Assembly (NCBI GenBank): GCA_016199925.1
Contig: JACQFT010000154.1
Coordinates: forward strand, 1 to 37,499
DNA: 37,499 nucleotides
DNA from: Opitutia bacterium
GTDB taxonomy: Bacteria > Verrucomicrobiota > Verrucomicrobiia > Opitutales > Opitutaceae
Reading direction: 5' to 3'
Shown: positions 26,519 through 34,262 of the stretch, in pieces
How positions within the stretch are numbered: the first letter of the stretch is position 1
Layout of the letters: each line of letters begins with the position of its first letter
Program-made: the position numbers and the translations under genes
Notes under the pieces: generated by a model
What the model saw: the letters and a program-made list of their open reading frames with translations, nothing else
Database searches by the model: none
Told to the model about the DNA's origin: nothing

Positions 26519-26881
26519 ATGAACTACCCCGACAACGTCGTCACCCTCCACCCGTATTTCAAAGTCCACGCCGGCCGTCTCGCCGAGTTCAAGGCGGCGT
26601 TCCCGAAGTTCATTGAACGCACGAAAGCGGAGGACGGAGTTCTCTTCTACGAGTTCACGGTCAACGGCGACGAAGTCTTCTGCCGTGAAGGCTAGAGCGG
26701 AGCTGCGAGCGCGATGGCGCATCTCGCGAACGTCGGCGACTTGTTGGCCGAGGGCCTGAAGATCGCCGATCTTGTGCGGCTCGAAATCCACGGGCCGGCC
26801 GCCGAACTCGACCAGATGCGCGATCCGCTGGCGGCCTACCACCCCGCATGGTTCGTCCGCGAGGCCGCGTTGCGGCGTTGA
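26519..26881 (+). pseudogene. Antibiotic-biosynthesis-monooxygenase-like (ABM) gene with one in-frame amber codon
   Basis: ATG 26519 opens MNYPDNVVTLHPYFKVHAGR, followed by FIERTKAEDGVLFYEFTVNG and FCREG. Codon 59 is then TAG (26693-26695). The same frame continues without a break as AHLANVGDLLAEGLKIADLV, RLEIHGPAAELDQMRDPLA and WFVREAALRR to TGA 26881, giving 120 residues in all. This is the layout of small ABM-like dimeric alpha/beta-barrel proteins, and relatives carry a Tyr or similar residue after REG. A single base change explains the stop. It lies 30 bases behind the M20-like gene. Confidence 0.75.
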
Positions 26882-26887
26882 AAAGGG

Positions 26888-26971
26888 TTACCCCGCCGGG
26901 TTTTTCGTCGGGCGGACGGGCTCGACCGTGTAGGCCGTGCTGACGATCGCCCAGCCGTCATCGAGTTTCAT
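26888..26971 (-). pseudogene. Short 3' gene remnant
   Basis: Read on the minus strand, RMKLDDGWAIVSTAYTVEPV runs on to a TAA at 26888-26890. It looks like the end of a real protein (amphipathic, ordinary codon use), but upstream it meets a hairpin repeat at 26993 and no sensible beginning remains. The family cannot be named. Low confidence. Confidence 0.3.
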
Positions 26972-26992
26972 TCGCGGTGGGTCCGATATGCC

Positions 26993-27022
26993 GGAGCTTG
27001 CCCGCCGCGACGGGCGAGCTCC
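26993..27022. repeat. 12-base-stem hairpin
   Basis: GGAGCTTGCCCG pairs with CGGGCGAGCTCC across a six-base loop (one G-T pair). It adjoins copy 2 of the GGACCGG repeat and caps the gene remnant. The gap 26882-27226 otherwise holds only repeats. Confidence 0.65.
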
Positions 27023-27103
27023 GGCTTGGATTGAGTGGAGGGACCGGCTCCGTCCGGTCCACGGATCGCGAAAAGACGGACGACACGGAGGTCGTCCCTC
27101 CCC
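27021..27103 (+). repeat. Two-copy hairpin repeat (GGACCGG...CCGGTCC), copy 2
   Basis: Matches 19880-19942 from CCGGCT(C/T)GG through GAGTGGAGGGACCGGCTCCG to CGCGAAAAGACGGACGAC. Here an outer pair GGAGGGAC / GTCCCTCC further encloses the unit, so this copy may be the fuller one. Confidence 0.8.
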
Positions 27104-27134
27104 GGCGAAGCAATGGTTGGGCGTTGCCTGGGGA

Positions 27135-27173
27135 TTGGTCGTATGCCCCGGAGTTTGCTCCGGGGATGTTTAC
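27135..27173 (+). repeat. 39-base two-copy hairpin repeat, copy 2
   Basis: Matches 16001-16039 at 36 of 39 positions in the same orientation, with the same CCCCGGA / TCCGGGG stem. It lies 53 bases downstream of the minus-strand YkgJ-like stop. Confidence 0.85.
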
Positions 27174-27226
27174 CAATGAGAACTCATCAAAGCCGTTATG
27201 GCTGCGAGGGCGCGCAGGAGCAGAGA

Positions 27227-27928
27227 CTATCTTGCCAGGCAGTTGTCGGGGAAAGCCGGCTCTTTGCGCAGCCACCGGACGCGGCAGAGACTGTTCGTCA
27301 AGGCTTCGTGCAGCGCGGAGCCGAAGTCGTAGGCGCGGTCGTCGTAGCCGGCGGCTTCGATGGCCTCGTCCATCCCGAGCATCACGGCGAACATCCGCGC
27401 GCGCAGCGTCGGGAGGTAGTCGGGACTCGGGTCAACATCGGGATTCGCCACGTGGGCGGCGCAGATCTCTTTGTTCGTCGAGTGGTGCGCGCGGCAAATC
27501 TCCGGCCGCCCTTCGTAGATCGTGCAACTGCCGGCGTGCAGCAACGCGCACGGTTGCATCAAGCGGTCGCGGTCACGTTCGCTCAACCCCGTGACGCTCC
27601 TGCGGCGGAACGCCGTGCGCTCGATCACTCCGGCGAGTTCCTCGGGCGGGAAATGCAGTTGGATGTGCTCGGCGGAAAAGAAAACTTCATGCGCCTGCAC
27701 GTCGACGGGCACGCTGCAGCAGACGCCGCAGCCGGCGCGGCAGGCGATCTGCGCACGGACTTTCGCGGGTGTCCCGGCCAGGGCGCGGTCGATTTCGTCG
27801 AGCCCCCAGCGCAACGTCTTGAACATCGTCGCCGGTTCGCCCGTGACCGCGCGCAGCCGACGCTCCATGCCTTGCACGGTTTGGCCGTAGAGCTGCTGGC
27901 GTTGTTTTTCGAGGGCGGGGGAGAACAT
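27227..27928 (-). CDS. YkgJ-family cysteine-cluster protein
   Basis: A 233-residue protein of the YkgJ/CxxCxxCC family, thought to bind zinc or an iron-sulfur centre. The first cluster reads IACRAGCGVCCSVPVDV, with Cys63, Cys67, Cys70 and Cys71. The second is in PCALLHAGSCTIYEGRPEIC, and RPEICRAHHS is typical of the family. A conserved middle part (FFSAEHIQLHFPPEELAGVI) fits. ATG 27928 (MFSPALEKQRQQLYGQTVQG) is preferred; a GTG at 27970 would add 14 residues. The biological role of the family is poorly known. Confidence 0.85.
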   Translation of the reverse strand: MFSPALEKQRQQLYGQTVQGMERRLRAVTGEPATMFKTLRWGLDEIDRALAGTPAKVRAQIACRAGCGVCCSVPVDVQAHEVFFSAEHIQLHFPPEELAGVIERTAFRRRSVTGLSERDRDRLMQPCALLHAGSCTIYEGRPEICRAHHSTNKEICAAHVANPDVDPSPDYLPTLRARMFAVMLGMDEAIEAAGYDDRAYDFGSALHEALTNSLCRVRWLRKEPAFPDNCLAR

Positions 27929-28119
27929 GGAGCGGAGGGCATCGCGACATGTCCGCCGGCAGATCGCCACTAAAAATCATCCGGCAACAACCACTGGTCG
28001 GCGGAGGGCGAAGGTTTCGAGCGCGACGCGCTTCCGTCGTTTTGCGCTGGCCTTCGTGGCGCAGTGCTTCGTCAATTCGGCGTCCGGGAAACAGCCGGGA
28101 GAGTGGCGCGAACAAAACG

Positions 28120-28464
28120 ATGGCCCTAAAAATCAAATGGAACGATGACCGCGTGCGCGGAGCGACCACGGCCATCCTGCTCATTGGCCGGGAGAGACTG
28201 CACCGCGGCGAGACGACTGACTTGATCCAGGCTTCCTTGGCCGACTACCGCGCAGATCCGGAACGCTACAAGAAGAGCAAGGCCGCCTGGGCGGACGCAA
28301 AGGAACTGGGGCCGCTGACGAATCCCCGGCACGTAGCGTATTTTCGAAACTTGCTTTCGGCCGTCGCGCGGCTCGCTGAGAAGATGACGCAGGCGAAACG
28401 GCAGTTTAACAGCCTGCGCGAACTCGACAACTATCTCGTCGCCAGTCTCGGGAACGTGCGCTGA
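28120..28464 (+). CDS. Hypothetical protein (114 residues)
   Basis: ATG 28120 begins MALKIKWNDDRVRGATTAIL. The protein is mostly helical and charged, with RADPERYKKSKAAWADAKEL, HVAYFRNLLSAVARLAEKM and FNSLRELDNYLVASLG. It has no signal peptide, membrane segment or Cys. I do not recognise the family. The composition is that of a normal soluble protein, which is why it is kept. It stands alone between the YkgJ-like gene and the kinase remnant. Confidence 0.55.
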   Translation: MALKIKWNDDRVRGATTAILLIGRERLHRGETTDLIQASLADYRADPERYKKSKAAWADAKELGPLTNPRHVAYFRNLLSAVARLAEKMTQAKRQFNSLRELDNYLVASLGNVR

Positions 28465-28581
28465 GTGCCGGCGCACTCGGCGCGATCCTCCGCCAGCAAG
28501 GAAAGCGGCCATCGCCCGAAGGCGTGAATTGTCCAAGGGAGGATGTCTGTGCGAGGCATTGATCGCCACCCGCCAAGACCC

Positions 28582-29481
28582 TCAGCCGGCTTCTCCGGAC
28601 ACATGCGCGCGGGCGGCGGCCAACGCCATCTCCAGGGCGGCCGGGCGCGACGCCCCGCGGAATTCCGCCGCGATATGCGCCGCCATGAAAGTATCCCCGG
28701 CTCCGGTGACGCGTTGCAGTGCCACGGCGGGCGGACGCGCCTGCAAGAGTTCCGCTCCGGACTGGCCGTCGCAGCACTCGCGACTCCCGTCGGTGACCAG
28801 CACGCGCGATGCGCCCGCGGCGAGCAATGCCGCCGCGGCCTCAGCCGCGGTGGAAAAGTGTTTTCCGGCGAGCACGCCGGCTTCCTCCAGGTTGACGTAG
28901 TGCGTCGCGCGCGGGTGGGCGAGCAGCGGGCGCAGGCGAACCGCTTTGCCCGGGCTGGCCGGAGCCACGCGCAGATCGGCCGCCACAAAAAGCGGTGAGC
29001 GCGCGAGATCAGCCAGCAGCGCGGCGGTGAGGTTGCCATCCAGCGCGATCAAGCCGCGCCACGGTTCACCGGGCCGCCCGAGGCGACCATCCGCCAGCGG
29101 GGCGAGAATCCGGTCGCCCGCCGCTTCGAGTGAATGCGCGTCGGCGATCGCCGCCACCAAGCCACTCGCATCTTCGACCGCCATATAGCGGTCCGTCGGG
29201 AGTTCGGGCGAGCGATGCACGAAGCCGGTGCCGATGCCGAGGCGCTAGCAGAGCGCCATCAGTTCGTCTCCGTCGGCGTCGCGCCCGACCGCCGTTAGCA
29301 GCGCGGGCGCCAGACCGAGCCGGCGGAGCGTCATGGCGATATTCAGTGCCACGCCGCCGGGGAGACGCGTGATGCGGCCCGGCTTGTCCGCCCCGTGCGG
29401 CAGCGGGATGGGCGAACGTCCGATGATGTCCCACAGCGCGGAGCCGATGCAGAGGACGTTGGGAGCGGCGGACGAGGACAT
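28582..29481 (-). pseudogene. PfkB-family kinase (pseudouridine-kinase-like) with one in-frame amber codon
   Basis: ATG 29481 opens a protein of 299 codons that is a complete PfkB/ribokinase-fold kinase apart from one stop. The N-terminal half has NVLCIGSALWDIIGR and RLPGGVALNIAMTLRRLG (PfkB signature 1). Codon 79, in ELMALC-stop-RLGIGTG, is TAG (29245-29247). The frame then goes on through LPTDRYMAVEDASGLVAAIA, YVNLEEAGVLAGKHF, VLVTDGSREC and RVTGAGDTFMAAHIA, which contains the catalytic Asp and anion hole. The pattern resembles YeiC-like pseudouridine kinases. No PsuG-like glycosidase gene is present. Nothing else is damaged, so the mutation looks recent. Confidence 0.8.
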
Positions 29482-29603
29482 GGGCGGTGCTCCACGAATA
29501 GCGCCGAGACAAAGCGGAGCGCGAGCGATTTCAACCGGGTTGCCGGCGACGAGCGCGCGGCCCTGGGGGTTGACTCTCACCGGAGAAATTTTTCTCTTGG
29601 ATC

Positions 29604-30053
29604 ATGACTGCTGCCACGACCCCGGTCGCCAGGACGCCTTGGCACCTTTGGACGGTCGGAGTGATTTCACTCCTCTGGAACGCGATGGGCGCGCTCGATT
29701 TCACGATGTCGCAGACGCACAACGCCGCCTACCTCAAGGGCCTCACGCCCGAGCAACTGGCCTGCATCGCCGGTTTCCCTGTCTGGTCGGTGCTCGCCTG
29801 GGGCCTTGGCACCTGGGGCAGCTTTCTTGGCTCGGTGGCCTTGCTCCTCCGCCGTGGGCTCGCGTTCCGCCTTTTTGTCGCGTCGTTCGTCGGCCTGGTT
29901 TTCACCAACCTCTACAGCTACGGTCTGTCCGATTACGTGAAGGTGATGCACGGCGGGACGGGAATGCTCGTTTTCAGTGCGGTCATCTTTGTGATCAGCG
30001 TGCTGCTGCTGGTTTACTCGCGGGCCATGCGCGCTCGCGGCGTGCTGCGCTGA
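29604..30053 (+). CDS. Four-helix small membrane protein of unknown function
   Basis: A 149-residue integral membrane protein with four predicted helices (about 15-33, 57-82, 86-108 and 117-138). It begins MTAATTPVARTPWHLWTVGV and has conserved-looking blocks LLWNAMGALDFTMSQTHNAA and FVISVLLLVYSRAMRARGVL. Similar 140-150-residue proteins annotated loosely as sugar-transporter-like occur in proteobacteria, but no function is established. The start ATG 29604 is the first in a clean frame. Confidence 0.75.
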   Translation: MTAATTPVARTPWHLWTVGVISLLWNAMGALDFTMSQTHNAAYLKGLTPEQLACIAGFPVWSVLAWGLGTWGSFLGSVALLLRRGLAFRLFVASFVGLVFTNLYSYGLSDYVKVMHGGTGMLVFSAVIFVISVLLLVYSRAMRARGVLR

Positions 30054-30529
30054 GCGCGGCATCGACGACACGCTGAGTCGCCACCTGGGCTGGGGCGAAA
30101 ACAACCGCAAGGGAGAGGTGATTTGGGACAACGGCCCACCGTCGCACCCGTAGCGCCAAAACCTGGAGCGCACCGTGCAGAGCGTCCGCGGTTCCAGTTC
30201 AGCGTGCGCGACCTGACCGCGGTCTTTGCCGACGGCGACGAGATTGTCGACGGCTACGTGCCCGATGTGGCCCTCCCCGGCCGCGAAGGCCGCGAGCGGA
30301 GGCGCGGACCGCGACGGGTGTGAAGCGACGGATTCAGCCAGCAGAACCGACCCGACAAAGTATTTGCACCGAAGCAAACGAAGGGAACGAAGAGTCGGAG
30401 AAATCCCATTCGTTTGTTTCCTTCGTTACCGTCTGTGAACTTCTGAATCTTTTGCCTCAGCCGGCGGGGACGCGGCCCTCCATTCATGCCGATTGGATGC
30501 AGGAGCGGTTTTTCTCTGCTTCGGTCCGC
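30054..30529. other. Gene-poor spacer with repeat and possible coding remnants
   Basis: No complete gene is supported here. On the plus strand 30063-30154 reads GIDDTLSRHLGWGENNRKGE and on to a stop, and 30200-30290 reads RFQFSVRDLTAVFADGDEIV; both look like scraps of former genes, in different frames. Copy 1 of the TTTGTTTCCTTCGTT repeat lies at 30413-30482, preceded by a partly complementary AACGAAGGGAACGAAG arm at 30377. Confidence 0.5.
30413..30482 (+). repeat. 70-base two-copy repeat (TTTGTTTCCTTCGTT), copy 1
   Basis: TTTGTTTCCTTCGTTACC leads through TGTGA and TTCTGAATCTTTTG to GGGGACGCGGCCCTCC. It matches 32961-33030 over its whole length at roughly four of five positions. An upstream arm at 30377-30392 is partly complementary, so the region may fold. 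Confidence 0.75.
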
Positions 30530-31204
30530 TTATTTTTTCGCCGGCGGCTTCGGCAGCGCGGCGAGATCTTTCTCCGCTTTGGCGAGCTTCGCCTTCAGGT
30601 CGGCGCCCGTTTTTTCGGACTCGGCGAACTTCGCCTCGAGCTGCGCGAGATCGGTCTTGGCCTTGGCGAGCTGTGTCTGCGCGACGGCGGTCTCGGCGCG
30701 CGCGACTTCGACTTCGCCCTGACGTTTGAGTGAGGCAACTTTCGCCACCTCCATCTGTTGCTGGAAATCGGCGGAGATCAGCCGCGCCTTGTCCAAGAGA
30801 ATCTGCGTGTCGGCCGCCGTGGCCTTGGCGGCTTCGAGGTCGGTCTTGTTGCGCACGGAATCGGCCTTGGCCTCGCCCGTCAGCGTCTGGGTGCGGAGCA
30901 GGCTGGCCTTGGTCTCGTCGAGCTGCGCCTGCAGAAGCACGGCGCCGTCCTGCAACTGCGCGGCGCGGTTCTTGTTTTGCTCGATGGTGACGTCGCGGGC
31001 GCCGACGCGGCTCCAGAACACGACGGAGGAGACAAAGAAGACCGCCGCGACGATGCCGAGCACGACGGGCAACGGGGATTTTTTGGCCGGACCCGAAGGC
31101 GGAGCGTCTTCGCCGCCGTTGCTGGTGTCGCCGGTGTCGCCCGGCGCACGGGCGCCGGCGGGGGCGGGAGTTTTTTTGGACGCGTGGTCGGGAGCTTCAG
31201 GCAT
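30530..31204 (-). CDS. Membrane-anchored coiled-coil protein
   Basis: A 224-residue protein. Residues 1-43 are a Pro/Gly/Ala-rich cytoplasmic segment, 44-66 a membrane helix (SPLPVVLGIVAAVFFVSSVV), and 75-215 a long coiled coil rich in Ala, Lys, Glu, Gln and Leu, with repeating blocks such as LAKAKTDLAQLEAKFAESEK. The last residues are PKPPAKK. The layout (N-terminal anchor and periplasmic coil) is common in structural or scaffold proteins. The family is not recognised and the function is unknown. Confidence 0.75.
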   Translation of the reverse strand: MPEAPDHASKKTPAPAGARAPGDTGDTSNGGEDAPPSGPAKKSPLPVVLGIVAAVFFVSSVVFWSRVGARDVTIEQNKNRAAQLQDGAVLLQAQLDETKASLLRTQTLTGEAKADSVRNKTDLEAAKATAADTQILLDKARLISADFQQQMEVAKVASLKRQGEVEVARAETAVAQTQLAKAKTDLAQLEAKFAESEKTGADLKAKLAKAEKDLAALPKPPAKK

Positions 31205-31320
31205 TGTGCGGCGAGCCTACGCCGTGCGCGGGGTGCGGGCTATGGGGTGTTACCCGCTGGCGGCTGCGCCGCCAGCGGAGTTGAGAGTTGAGCGTTGAAA
31301 GTTGAGAGAGCCGATACAGT

Positions 31321-31393
31321 TTCACCGCGGAGACACCGAGACACCGAGTTCTGAAGGCAGGCGTCTCCGTGACTTTGTGCCTCGGAGGTGAAC
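31321..31393. repeat. Imperfect long hairpin (CACCGAGACACCGAG type)
   Basis: TTCACCGCGGAGACACCGAG at the left is loosely complementary to the stretch ending GTGCCTCGGAGGTGAA at the right, giving a hairpin of about 30 bases per arm. A related fragment (CCGAGACACGGACACGCAGAG) occurs at 31830-31850. The gap 31205-31525 otherwise shows nothing I can support. Confidence 0.5.
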
Positions 31394-31525
31394 CTGCTGC
31401 GGTTGTCCGTTGTTCGCTGCTGCAAACCCGGGGCCCGTCGCGCAGGCTTTGCTGCGGCTGGGATTACACCCCATAGCGGCACGAGCGCGAGGCGGTTACT
31501 CTGCGGCACCGTGCAATCCTCGCCC

Positions 31526-31807
31526 ATGAAATCCTTCTCGCTCTCCATCTGGTGTCCCTTCGGCACGATTCCCTCGGCGGCGGAAGCGGCGATGGTTTCC
31601 GAGAGCTGCCGCTTCTCGCTGGCAACGCTTGAGGTGGTTTGCCGCGCCGGTTCGTCGAGCTTTGCCGTGACGGAGTGCGAGCACGCCGACGTGTGGCGCT
31701 GGGCGATCATCAACACCGCCGGCCGCGTGGTCGACGACGGCCACGAGCCGACGCAGACCGCGGCGAAAACCCATGCGGAGTGCGCGCTGAATTTCGTGGC
31801 CGCGTGA
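31526..31807 (+). CDS. Small hypothetical protein (93 residues)
   Basis: ATG 31526 opens MKSFSLSIWCPFGTIPSAAE, followed by SESCRFSLATLEVVCRAGSS, VWRWAIINTAGRVVDDGHEP and AKTHAECALNFVAA. It has Cys at several positions and a Trp-rich middle, and composition unlike random GC-rich frames. I do not recognise the family. It lies between two repeat-bearing gaps and may be translated from its own signals. Confidence 0.5.
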   Translation: MKSFSLSIWCPFGTIPSAAEAAMVSESCRFSLATLEVVCRAGSSSFAVTECEHADVWRWAIINTAGRVVDDGHEPTQTAAKTHAECALNFVAA

Positions 31808-31886
31808 GGGAAGAGATCAGATTCGCCGCCGAGACACGGACACGCAGAGTCTCAAAGAGAATTTCTGCCGGCGGCGCGGCACTTTT

Positions 31887-32786
31887 CTAGCGCTCAGCCA
31901 GCACGCTGGTCTTCAGGAAAAGGGTGAACTCGCCGCGTTTGTCCAGCACGTCGTTGTGGGCGAGGTCGGTGTGAATGAAAACAAACTGCTTCTCCTTGAG
32001 ACTGTCGGCGGTGAGAGCGGTTTCTTCGGTGGCGAGGACGGGAGTGCCGCGGGTGGTCAGCCGGGTTCTTAGGTCTTCCGATTCCTCCTTCGTGCCTCCG
32101 TGGTCGGTGTAGATGTTCAGCAATCTCCCGTGGGTGCGGTCGGCCCACGCGAGGAAGGAATCGGTCTGGCCGTAGAGGGCGTCGAAGAGCCAGACTTCGT
32201 CGGCGTTCCGGGCCAGACCGCCGCGGTCGAGAATGCCCGCGACGACGTGATAGCCGCCGCTATGTCCGGAGAGGATGATGCGGCCGACCGAAAAATCCGG
32301 CCGCTTGAAACCCGCGCGGGCGCGCAACGCGGCGGCGACTTCGTCGATGAAGCGGCGGAAGCCGTCGGGGTCCTCCAGCTTGCCGCCGAAGGAATCGGGG
32401 GCGTTGCGCGGGCCTTCGGGCACGACCAGCACGGCATTCTTGCCGCTCGCCACAAACTGCTCGATCAGGTGAAAGGTGGCGAGGGTGCCGGCGACGGTGT
32501 TGGACCAGCCGTGAAAGTGGACGACCAGATCAATCCGGTCGGTTTCGCGAAACCCCTGCGGGATGAAGATCGCCACCGTGCGGTCGGCGTAGTGCTCCGC
32601 GGCCGGGTAGAGCTTGCCCTGAAAAATGTGCCCCGCGGCGCGAGCCGGATGCGGGAAAGGCGCGGACGCAAACGACGCGACGATGAGGCGGCCGTGGGCC
32701 GCATAGGTTTCCTCCCAGCTCGGCGTCACCCTGGCCACGGCTCGCCAGGCCAGAATCAGAAAAGTCAGAGTCTTCAGTCGCCGCAT
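31887..32786 (-). CDS. Secreted alpha/beta-hydrolase
   Basis: A 299-residue protein with a short signal-like N-terminus (RRLKTLTFLILAWRAVA). The hydrolase marks are IDLVVHFHGWSNTVAG, with His90-x-His92-Gly in the oxyanion region, IILSGHSGGYHVVAG with nucleophile Ser176, an acidic position in the VWLFDALYG block and a C-terminal HTDLAHNDVLD, whose His probably completes the triad. It is likely an esterase or amidase of the periplasm; the substrate is not known. ATG 32786 gives a good secretion signal. Confidence 0.8.
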   Translation of the reverse strand: MRRLKTLTFLILAWRAVARVTPSWEETYAAHGRLIVASFASAPFPHPARAAGHIFQGKLYPAAEHYADRTVAIFIPQGFRETDRIDLVVHFHGWSNTVAGTLATFHLIEQFVASGKNAVLVVPEGPRNAPDSFGGKLEDPDGFRRFIDEVAAALRARAGFKRPDFSVGRIILSGHSGGYHVVAGILDRGGLARNADEVWLFDALYGQTDSFLAWADRTHGRLLNIYTDHGGTKEESEDLRTRLTTRGTPVLATEETALTADSLKEKQFVFIHTDLAHNDVLDKRGEFTLFLKTSVLAER

Positions 32787-32960
32787 GGGGTGGAGGGGAA
32801 ACACATCCGATGCCCACGCTGAACGCAAGACCGTGCGCCGCCGATCCCGGTCAAGAGCCGAGGCTGACGTCTTTCGCTTAGCCCGAGTGAACACCCGGAA
32901 GGAGCGCCAGACCCAGCCACCGAAGTGTTTTCACAAAAGTGAGCAAAGAGAGCGGACCCC

Positions 32961-33030
32961 TTTGTTTCCTTCGTTCCCTTCTGTGATGTTCTGAATGTTT
33001 TGTCTCGGCCCGCAGGGACGTGGGTCCTCC
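32961..33030 (+). repeat. 70-base two-copy repeat (TTTGTTTCCTTCGTT), copy 2
   Basis: Same orientation and block order as 30413-30482: TTTGTTTCCTTCGTTCCCTT, TTCTGAATGTTTTG, then GGGACGTGGGTCCTCC. The gap 32787-33104 contains nothing else I can support. Confidence 0.75.
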
Positions 33031-33104
33031 GTTCTGTCAATCCTGGCCAGAGTCTGCCTGGCGTTCCGCCGGCGACGAGGCTTCGGCGCGACAAGCGCGT
33101 CCCA

Positions 33105-33532
33105 TCACGCCACGGCGTTGATGCCGCCGGATTTCTCGGCGCGTTTCACGAGGCTCGTCGCGACGTCGAGCTTCAGGTCCTCGAGTTTCTGTGAGTGGAC
33201 GCAACTGCGGCCGGTCTTCACCTCGCCGAGCTTCGCGCCATTCCGCTCGACGAGGCAACCGCCCGCGCCGCCGGCGCAGATGGGGAGCGCGTAGTCGGTT
33301 TTGCCCGCGGCGAGTCCGATGATGAACCTGTCGCCCTCGCGATTGCAGGCCGACTTGGAGCGGAATTTGCCGTAGGCGACGAGAGGCCCGTCCATGCCGG
33401 ACATGACGAGCGGCGCGAGTTTCGGCAGCGCTTTGCGGATGGCCTGGTGCACTGCCGCCACCGTGGCGCGGCGATCGTCAGGGAGAGCGCGCGGAACTCG
33501 GCGAGGGTGGGGAGAGTTTTGCCCTGCCGCGA
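33105..33532 (-). pseudogene. DUF1801-like protein, 5' end lost to a repeat and frameshifted
   Basis: The intact part reads LPDDRRATVAAVHQAIRKAL, LVMSGMDGPLVAYGKFRSKS, AGKTDYALPICAGGAGGCLV and GRSCVHSQKLEDLKLDVATS, ending GGINAVA at 33105. This is the pattern of the DUF1801/YdhG-type fold. Just upstream the proper N-terminal sequence QGKTLPTLAEFRAL is in another frame, so an indel sits near 33490. Beyond it copy 3 of the three-copy hairpin repeat replaces the start. The frame can be read open to 33686, but those residues come from the repeat. Confidence 0.65.
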
Positions 33533-33550
33533 GACTGCGCGCCGGAGGCT

Positions 33551-33699
33551 CGGCGAGCGCATGCTGCCGGCCAGCAGAACGTGCTGGCGCCGGCGTCTCG
33601 CCGCGACCTCCGAGTCTCCTCGGCGAGACGCCGAGGCTAGCACGCGAGACGCGGGCGCTCCCCGGGAACTTTCCGATTTCACCCAAGCCGGAGCAAGCT
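33551..33699 (-). repeat. Three-copy hairpin repeat, copy 3
   Basis: On the minus strand it reads AGCTTGCTCCGGCTTGGGTG, GGAAAGTTCCCGGGGAGCGC, then CCTCGGCG-TCT-CGCCGAGG and GGCGAGACGCCGGCG, ending CTGGCCGGCAGCATGCGCTC. It shares its front with copy 1 and its tail with copy 2, so it is the best guide to the full unit. Confidence 0.85.
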
Positions 33700-33702
33700 A
33701 CA

Positions 33703-34262
33703 GGGTATGCGACCCATCACGAGCGAGACGGTGCGCTCCTGCTACGCCGTCTCGGCGACACGGCAACGGAAGCTCTGCAGGCTGCCGGCCACGGAGTTCT
33801 TGCGACGGTAGCTGCAACACGTGGTGCCGTCGGGCCAGCACCGCGTGCGGTATTTCGGCAGGCGGCCTCCGGCGGCCACGCCGCGCCGGAGGATTGTCGG
33901 GGCGAAGTTGGCCAAACTCATGGTCGTTACGGCGGCGGAGCCGGAGTGCCGCCCTGGCTTTTGCGGTGTCCACCCCGCGGGCGGTTCACGCACGTGCGCG
34001 GCGGCACGCTGGCCCGCGACGCCCGCGCGACGCCCGCGGGAGCTTTGCTCGCACGCGCGAAAAACGGCCGCGCTCCGGGCGCGGGGCCCGCGGACGTCCG
34101 GAAACGTTTGCCGCCCGTCAGTTCCGCCGCCGGGGTCAACGCGCGTCGTGACGCTTCTCCGCTCCCCGGCCTCCTCCACGCGCCCAACACAAAACGCACA
34201 AGGAAGAATCGGCACCGCTGGTCACTCCACCCGGGCTTGTTCACCCGGAGTCCCGCTGCGCG
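33703..34262. other. Gene-free stretch, possibly decayed coding DNA
   Basis: Several open frames cross these 560 bases on both strands, but none looks like a whole protein. On the minus strand near 33742-33870 the phrase LPKYRTRCWPDGTTCCSYRR has ordinary amino-acid use and may be a scrap of an old gene. Nothing else here can be supported. Confidence 0.5.

Noticed and set aside
30123-30323. 66-codon plus-strand frame starting at TTG
   Set aside because: Only its middle (FSVRDLTAVFADGDEIVDG) looks protein-like; both ends are GC-biased and no family is recognised. Noted as a possible scrap in the spacer entry.
33742-34215. 157-codon minus-strand frame
   Set aside because: Most of it is Arg/Gly-rich GC noise; only a short C-terminal part looks like former coding sequence, with no recognisable family.
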